DNA from: Candidatus Iainarchaeum sp.
Lineage (GTDB): Archaea; Iainarchaeota; Iainarchaeia; Iainarchaeales; Iainarchaeaceae
Assembly: GCA_013331625.1 (NCBI GenBank)
Contig: DUGC01000063.1
Span: 6,054-22,711, forward strand
Direction: 5' to 3'
DNA: 16,658 nt
Numbering within the stretch: the first letter of the stretch is position 1; each line of letters begins with the position of its first letter. Shown piece after piece: positions 14,064-16,658 of the stretch. The notes beneath the pieces were generated by a model that had not been told where the DNA came from, did no database searches, and saw only the letters and a program-made list of their open reading frames with translations. The translations under genes were made by a program, and so were the position numbers.

Positions 14064-14075
14064 ATATTAAATAAC
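14064..14075 (-). promoter_or_regulatory. TATA-like box of the leu-ilv operon
   Basis: The minus strand reads TTATTTAATATT, preceded by CCGAAAG as a possible BRE. Its centre is about 26 nt from the leader ATG at 14043, which places the transcription start at or beside that ATG. The leader to the leuA start would then be about 195 nt, long enough for an attenuator. Confidence 0.55.
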
Positions 14076-14095
14076 TTTCGGTGTAGCTGAGAGGG

Positions 14096-14102
14096 AAAAA
14101 AA
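14096..14102 (-). terminator. T-rich terminator after the nitroreductase gene
   Basis: The minus strand has TTTTTTT 7 nt after the nitroreductase stop (TGA at 14110-14112), without a strong hairpin. This fits an archaeal U-tract terminator ending the ilvE-nitroreductase unit before the leu-ilv promoter at 14064-14075. Confidence 0.45.
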
Positions 14103-14109
14103 CAGCGGT

Positions 14110-14679
14110 TCAAAGGATTTTTCCTAAATTTTTCAGGCTATTTCCAAAGACCAATGATTTTGCATTCTTTTTTGGCTTTCTTTGCGGCTTTTCATCCGCA
14201 TACCCGAAAAAAGTCACGAGCACGATTTTTTGCCTCGCACTGAGCCCTATCATTTCCCCAAGCAGCTTTTCAGATTCCCTGTCCATGAGTATCGTGACAG
14301 ACGGCAGGCTTGCAAGCCCCATAGATTGCGCTGCAAGGAACATGTTTTGTATTGCCATGGCGCAGCTGGTCATTTTCCCGAAATCGGAATCCTCACAAAC
14401 GACAACTATCGGCGTGGCTTTTTCAACAAAGGATGTGTCCTGCGCATATAGCCCGAGCTTCACGCGCGCAGCAGTGTAAACTCCCCTCAACCCCTTTTTT
14501 TGCGCGGCATCCTGCAGCACGACAAATTTCCACGGCTGTGAATTCAATGATGATGGGGCGGTAACTGCCGCATTGATTACCTTTTCTATCTGCCCTTTTG
14601 TAAGTTTTTTTTCCCTGAATTTGCGCACGCTCTGCCTTGAGCGCATGAGTGAATAGAGCGCAGGATATCCCGTTTTCAT
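14110..14679 (-). CDS. Nitroreductase-family FMN flavoprotein
   Basis: Nitroreductase-like FMN-dependent oxidoreductase, 189 aa. SRQSVRKFREK (14-24) carries the phosphate-binding arginines. VTAPSSLNSQPWKFVVLQD (39-57) is the conserved flavin-binding loop. SCAMAIQNMFLAAQSMGLAS (105-124) is the core helix, and the C-terminal strand ends in LVTFFGYADEKPQRKPKK. It would act as a homodimer that reduces nitro compounds, quinones or flavins with NAD(P)H; the physiological substrate cannot be told from sequence. The ATG lies 6 nt after the ilvE stop, with GTGAG as weak SD, so it is cotranscribed with ilvE. Any link to branched-chain metabolism is unproven. A T tract follows its stop. Confidence 0.9.
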   Translation of the reverse strand: MKTGYPALYSLMRSRQSVRKFREKKLTKGQIEKVINAAVTAPSSLNSQPWKFVVLQDAAQKKGLRGVYTAARVKLGLYAQDTSFVEKATPIVVVCEDSDFGKMTSCAMAIQNMFLAAQSMGLASLPSVTILMDRESEKLLGEMIGLSARQKIVLVTFFGYADEKPQRKPKKNAKSLVFGNSLKNLGKIL

Positions 14680-14685
14680 GCCTGC

Positions 14686-15603
14686 TCACTTTTCAACAAA
14701 GTCAAGCCACTTTGAGTATCTGCTGTCCTTTCCATGGACTATGTCGAAGAATTTTGCCTGAAGCTTTTTTGTGGCCGGCCCTACCTTCCCTTCACCTATC
14801 ATGCGGTCATCGACTTCACGCACAGGGGTCAGTTCAGCGGCAGTGCCAGTGATGAAGCACTCGTCTGCAATATAGAGCTGGTCGCGCGTAAAGGTCTGCT
14901 CTGAAATCCTGAGCCCCTCATTTGCCGCAATTTCCATGATGCTCTTCCTTGTTATCCCTTCAAGCGCATTTGTTGCAGGCGGGGTTATTAGCTCTCCGCT
15001 GCGCACGATGAAAATGTTCTCGCCTGAAGCTTCCGCAACAAAACCATTGGCGTCGAGCACGAGCGCCTCCTCATACCCTGCATTGAGGGCTTCCATTTTT
15101 ACAAGCGTGCTGTTTGCATATGATCCAGTGGTCTTGGACTTTGTCATGGATGAATTGACAGTCGGCCTTGAATATGAGGAAATCTTTGCCCTAATCCCGT
15201 TCTTCAATCCTTCATCCCCAAGGTATGACCCCCATGGCCATACCGCAACTATTGAATCGACAACGCAGCCTGTTGTCGCAAGGCCCATCTTGCCGTAACC
15301 GTAATAGACGAGTGGCCTGATGTAGCACTCGCGCACAGCGTTCTTTTTCACACTGTCCCTGCACGCATTCTCATAATCTGCCTGCGAGTAGGGGAGTTTC
15401 ATCTGCATTATGTGCGCGCTGTCCACAAGGCGCTTTATGTGATCTTTCAGGCGGAAGATCGCAGGGCCCTTTGGCGTATCATAGCACCTGATACCTTCAA
15501 AAACACCGGTTCCGTAATGCAAAGTGTGCGTGAGCACATGTATCCTTGCATCGTTCCACTTCACCATCCTGCCGTTCATCCAGATGAATTGCGTCTCCTC
15601 CAC
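14686..15603 (-). CDS. ilvE: Branched-chain amino acid aminotransferase
   Basis: Fold-type IV PLP aminotransferase that transfers the amino group of glutamate to the keto acids of valine, leucine and isoleucine. The protein has 305 aa, the usual length. HTLHYGTGVFEGIRCYD (27-43) is the family signature; VRECYIRPLVYYGYGKMG follows. The PLP lysine is in SSMTKSKTTGSYANS near residue 155-160. GYEEALVLDANGFVAEASGENIF (catalytic glutamate) and ITRKSIMEIA come next. The C-terminal ECFITGTAAELTPV contains the TGTA phosphate-binding loop. The start is GTG 15603: AGGTGG (15610-15615) lies 6 nt upstream and the N-terminus fits the family (WMNGRMVKWNDARIHV). It is first in a two-gene unit with the nitroreductase and divergent from panB, with which it shares the substrate 2-ketoisovalerate. 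Confidence 0.96.
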   Translation of the reverse strand: MEETQFIWMNGRMVKWNDARIHVLTHTLHYGTGVFEGIRCYDTPKGPAIFRLKDHIKRLVDSAHIMQMKLPYSQADYENACRDSVKKNAVRECYIRPLVYYGYGKMGLATTGCVVDSIVAVWPWGSYLGDEGLKNGIRAKISSYSRPTVNSSMTKSKTTGSYANSTLVKMEALNAGYEEALVLDANGFVAEASGENIFIVRSGELITPPATNALEGITRKSIMEIAANEGLRISEQTFTRDQLYIADECFITGTAAELTPVREVDDRMIGEGKVGPATKKLQAKFFDIVHGKDSRYSKWLDFVEK

Positions 15604-15609
15604 TCAAAA

Positions 15610-15646
15610 CCACCTAACAATTAAAAATTGCGCAATTATTAAAAAG
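15610..15646 (-). promoter_or_regulatory. Promoter region of ilvE with palindrome and SD
   Basis: The minus strand has a TATA-like TTTTTAATAA (15636-15645) about 37 nt from the ilvE GTG. A perfect 12-bp palindrome AATTGCGCAATT (15626-15637) directly follows and partly overlaps it, and the SD AGGTGG is at 15610-15615. The palindrome is placed where a repressor would block transcription, so it is a candidate operator (an Lrp/Asn-C type is one guess). Confidence 0.4.
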
Positions 15647-15670
15647 CCCATTACCCCCACAAAGGCCAAT

Positions 15671-15799
15671 GCTGTGTTGCATAATTACGGAAACCAAACA
15701 AATCCGACTTTTACGATTCGTCTTATGGCCTTACAGGGGCCTGACCAGTTAGACGTCCTGACAAAAAAAGGGCAGTTTTTGGGAGTTATGCAACAGGGC
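15671..15799. mobile_element. MITE-like 129-bp insertion between ilvE and panB
   Basis: The stretch is flanked by an exact 10-bp direct repeat, AAAGGCCAAT, at 15661-15670 and 15800-15809. Inside, each end has an inverted repeat spaced equally from the border: TGTTGCATAA at 15675-15684 and its complement at 15786-15795, each 4 nt from the flanking repeat. Reading inward from both ends gives GCTGTGTTGCATAA and GCCCTGTTGCATAA, matching at 12 of 14 positions. This is the form of a non-autonomous element with target-site duplication. TGTTGCA termini resemble those of some insertion sequences such as the IS6 type, but no transposase is present and the family is not settled. It encodes no convincing protein. 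Confidence 0.55.
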
Positions 15800-15813
15800 A
15801 AAGGCCAATTAGG

Positions 15814-15822
15814 TTAATTAAA
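15814..15822 (+). promoter_or_regulatory. TATA-like box of panB
   Basis: TTAATTAAA centred about 25 nt before the panB ATG (15843), with no SD before that ATG. It lies just outside the MITE-like element, so the insertion left the core promoter intact. Confidence 0.5.
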
Positions 15823-15842
15823 GCGGCATACAATACACATAC

Positions 15843-16598
15843 ATGGCTTTGGGATCCGCAATGAAAAAAATCGTGGCTTTAACGGCTTATGATTACCCTT
15901 CAGCATCCATTGCAGACCGCGCGGGAGTTGACATCATACTTGTCGGGGATAGCGCCGCAAATGTTGTCCACGGGATGAAAAGCACGCGCGAAATCACACT
16001 GGCGCAGATGATATCGCACGTGAAAGCGGTGCGCGCCGCAAAGCCAAAGGCGCTCGTTGTTGCGGACATGCCATATGCCTCAGATTCCGCGCCGAAAAAA
16101 GCCCTCGAAAATGCCCAAAAATTCCTCAATGCTGGGGCGGACGCAGTGAAAATTGAAGGGATGAAAATTGCTGCAATAGAACTGCTGCACAAAAGCGGCA
16201 TTGACGTTATGGGCCACCTTGGATACCTGCCGCAAACAGATGAGAAGCCAAAAGTGAAGGGGCGCGAAGAAGCGGAAGTGCAAAAGCTCATTGCCGATGC
16301 AAAAAAGCTCGCAAAGGCAGGGTGCTCATGGATAGTGCTCGAGCTTGTGCCTGAGCAGGTTGCAAAAAAAATCACCGAGAGCATAAGCGTTCCTACAATC
16401 GGCATTGGCGCCGGAAGGTATTGCTCGGGGCAGGTACTCGTATTCCACGACCTGCTTGGATTGAACCCTGATGATGAATTCAGGCCAAAGTTTTTGCGCA
16501 GGTACGCAAACCTCAAAGGGCAGGCGGTAAATGCGGTGAGAAAGTACTGCGCAGAGGTAAGGTCTGGTGAATTCCCGCAAAAAAATAACACCTATTAA
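15843..16598 (+). CDS. panB: 3-methyl-2-oxobutanoate hydroxymethyltransferase
   Basis: Ketopantoate hydroxymethyltransferase, 251 aa. It adds a hydroxymethyl group from methylene-tetrahydropterin to 2-ketoisovalerate, the first step to pantothenate and CoA. The (beta/alpha)8 barrel shows VALTAYDYPSASIADRAGVD (11-30), VGDSAANVVHG (34-44, metal aspartate D36), VADMPY (73-78, D75), AVKIEG (101-106), MGHLGYLPQ (123-131), LELVP (166-170, catalytic glutamate), IGIGAG (186-191) and GQVLVFHDLLG (196-206). The N-terminus is short, and the usual second metal-loop text (LGYD-TT-) is replaced by NVVHGMKSTREITL. ATG 15843 fits a leaderless message; an in-frame ATG at 15861, preceded by GGGA, is the alternative. 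It is divergent from ilvE and competes with it for ketoisovalerate. Confidence 0.93.
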   Translation: MALGSAMKKIVALTAYDYPSASIADRAGVDIILVGDSAANVVHGMKSTREITLAQMISHVKAVRAAKPKALVVADMPYASDSAPKKALENAQKFLNAGADAVKIEGMKIAAIELLHKSGIDVMGHLGYLPQTDEKPKVKGREEAEVQKLIADAKKLAKAGCSWIVLELVPEQVAKKITESISVPTIGIGAGRYCSGQVLVFHDLLGLNPDDEFRPKFLRRYANLKGQAVNAVRKYCAEVRSGEFPQKNNTY

Positions 16599-16601
16599 AA
16601 T

Positions 16602-16611
16602 TATATATTTG
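16602..16611 (+). promoter_or_regulatory. TATA-like box of the gene at the right edge
   Basis: TTATATATTT is centred about 25 nt before an ATG at 16631. This is the same spacing as at panB and fits leaderless transcription. Confidence 0.4.
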
Positions 16612-16630
16612 AAAGCTATTACATAAATGG

Positions 16631-16658
16631 ATGCCAAATCAACATCAACCTAAAAGCC
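16631..16658 (+). CDS. Start of a gene running off the right edge
   Basis: Nine codons are visible, MPNQHQPKS, open to the end of the window. The evidence is only the position of the ATG about 25 nt after a TATA-like sequence, as at panB. The earlier ATG at 16627 stops after eight codons. The product cannot be identified. Confidence 0.35.

Noticed and set aside
14078..14125. tRNA-like words (GGTGTAGCTGAGAGGG and GGTTCAAA)
   Set aside because: The distance between the D-like and T-like words is far too short. The T-stem does not pair, no anticodon or acceptor stem can be drawn, and the stretch runs into the nitroreductase gene.
15669..15752. Plus-strand 27-codon frame upstream of panB (MLCCIITETKQIRLL...) as a fourth leader peptide
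   Set aside because: It lies almost entirely within the MITE-like element, its enrichment in Leu, Ile and Val is modest, and panB has its own TATA box further downstream.

Overview
The window is a dense amino-acid biosynthesis region, most likely from an archaeon; a DPANN-type lineage is possible but cannot be shown from this sequence. Archaeal signs are a transketolase split into two genes, a Thermotoga/Pyrococcus-type DAHP synthase, and TATA-box-like sequences about 25-28 nt upstream of start codons that lack a Shine-Dalgarno (SD) sequence (panB, the gene at 7190, the transporter at 7134, the gene entering at 16631, and two leader peptides). Genes inside operons instead carry clear SD sequences such as GGAGGT or GGAGAGGAG. 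T-rich tracts follow the last genes of transcription units.

Layout from left to right: a minus-strand pair of a histidine-phosphatase/phosphoglycerate-mutase-family gene and the start of glutamate dehydrogenase (cut by the left edge); an unrecognised 154-aa gene; two tandem, covarying inverted repeats just after the aroF stop; the aromatic operon pheA-tktA-tktB-aroF (minus); an AEC-type transporter (minus) sharing a promoter spacer with a GNAT-like gene (plus); the branched-chain operon leuA-ilvB-ilvN-ilvC-orf131-leuB (minus); ilvE with a nitroreductase-family gene (minus); a 129-bp MITE-like insertion; panB (plus); and the first codons of another plus-strand gene.

The genes work together. 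The split transketolase can make erythrose 4-phosphate, which AroF condenses with PEP; PheA carries chorismate to phenylpyruvate. IlvBN and IlvC, with IlvD elsewhere, make 2-ketoisovalerate, the branch point for LeuA/LeuB (leucine), IlvE (valine) and PanB (pantothenate/CoA). Glutamate dehydrogenase supplies the amino donor. LeuCD, IlvD, the rest of the shikimate pathway and TyrA are not in the window.

The most notable finding is that both large operons are preceded by a short reading frame starting about 26-28 nt downstream of a TATA-like box, without an SD, and loaded with codons for the operon's own products. The leucine leader contains QGSVLLGLLGLVLLA before its stop; the aromatic leader ends AYSFSAYSYFYFW. 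Each is followed by segments that can form alternative hairpins, the last one followed by a U run. This is the architecture of bacterial ribosome-mediated attenuation (leuL, pheL, trpL), here apparently joined to archaeal leaderless initiation. I know of no established archaeal example, but I cannot search. Short LeuA lacks its C-terminal leucine-sensing domain, which fits control through the leader. No CRISPR array, tRNA, rRNA or complete insertion sequence was seen.
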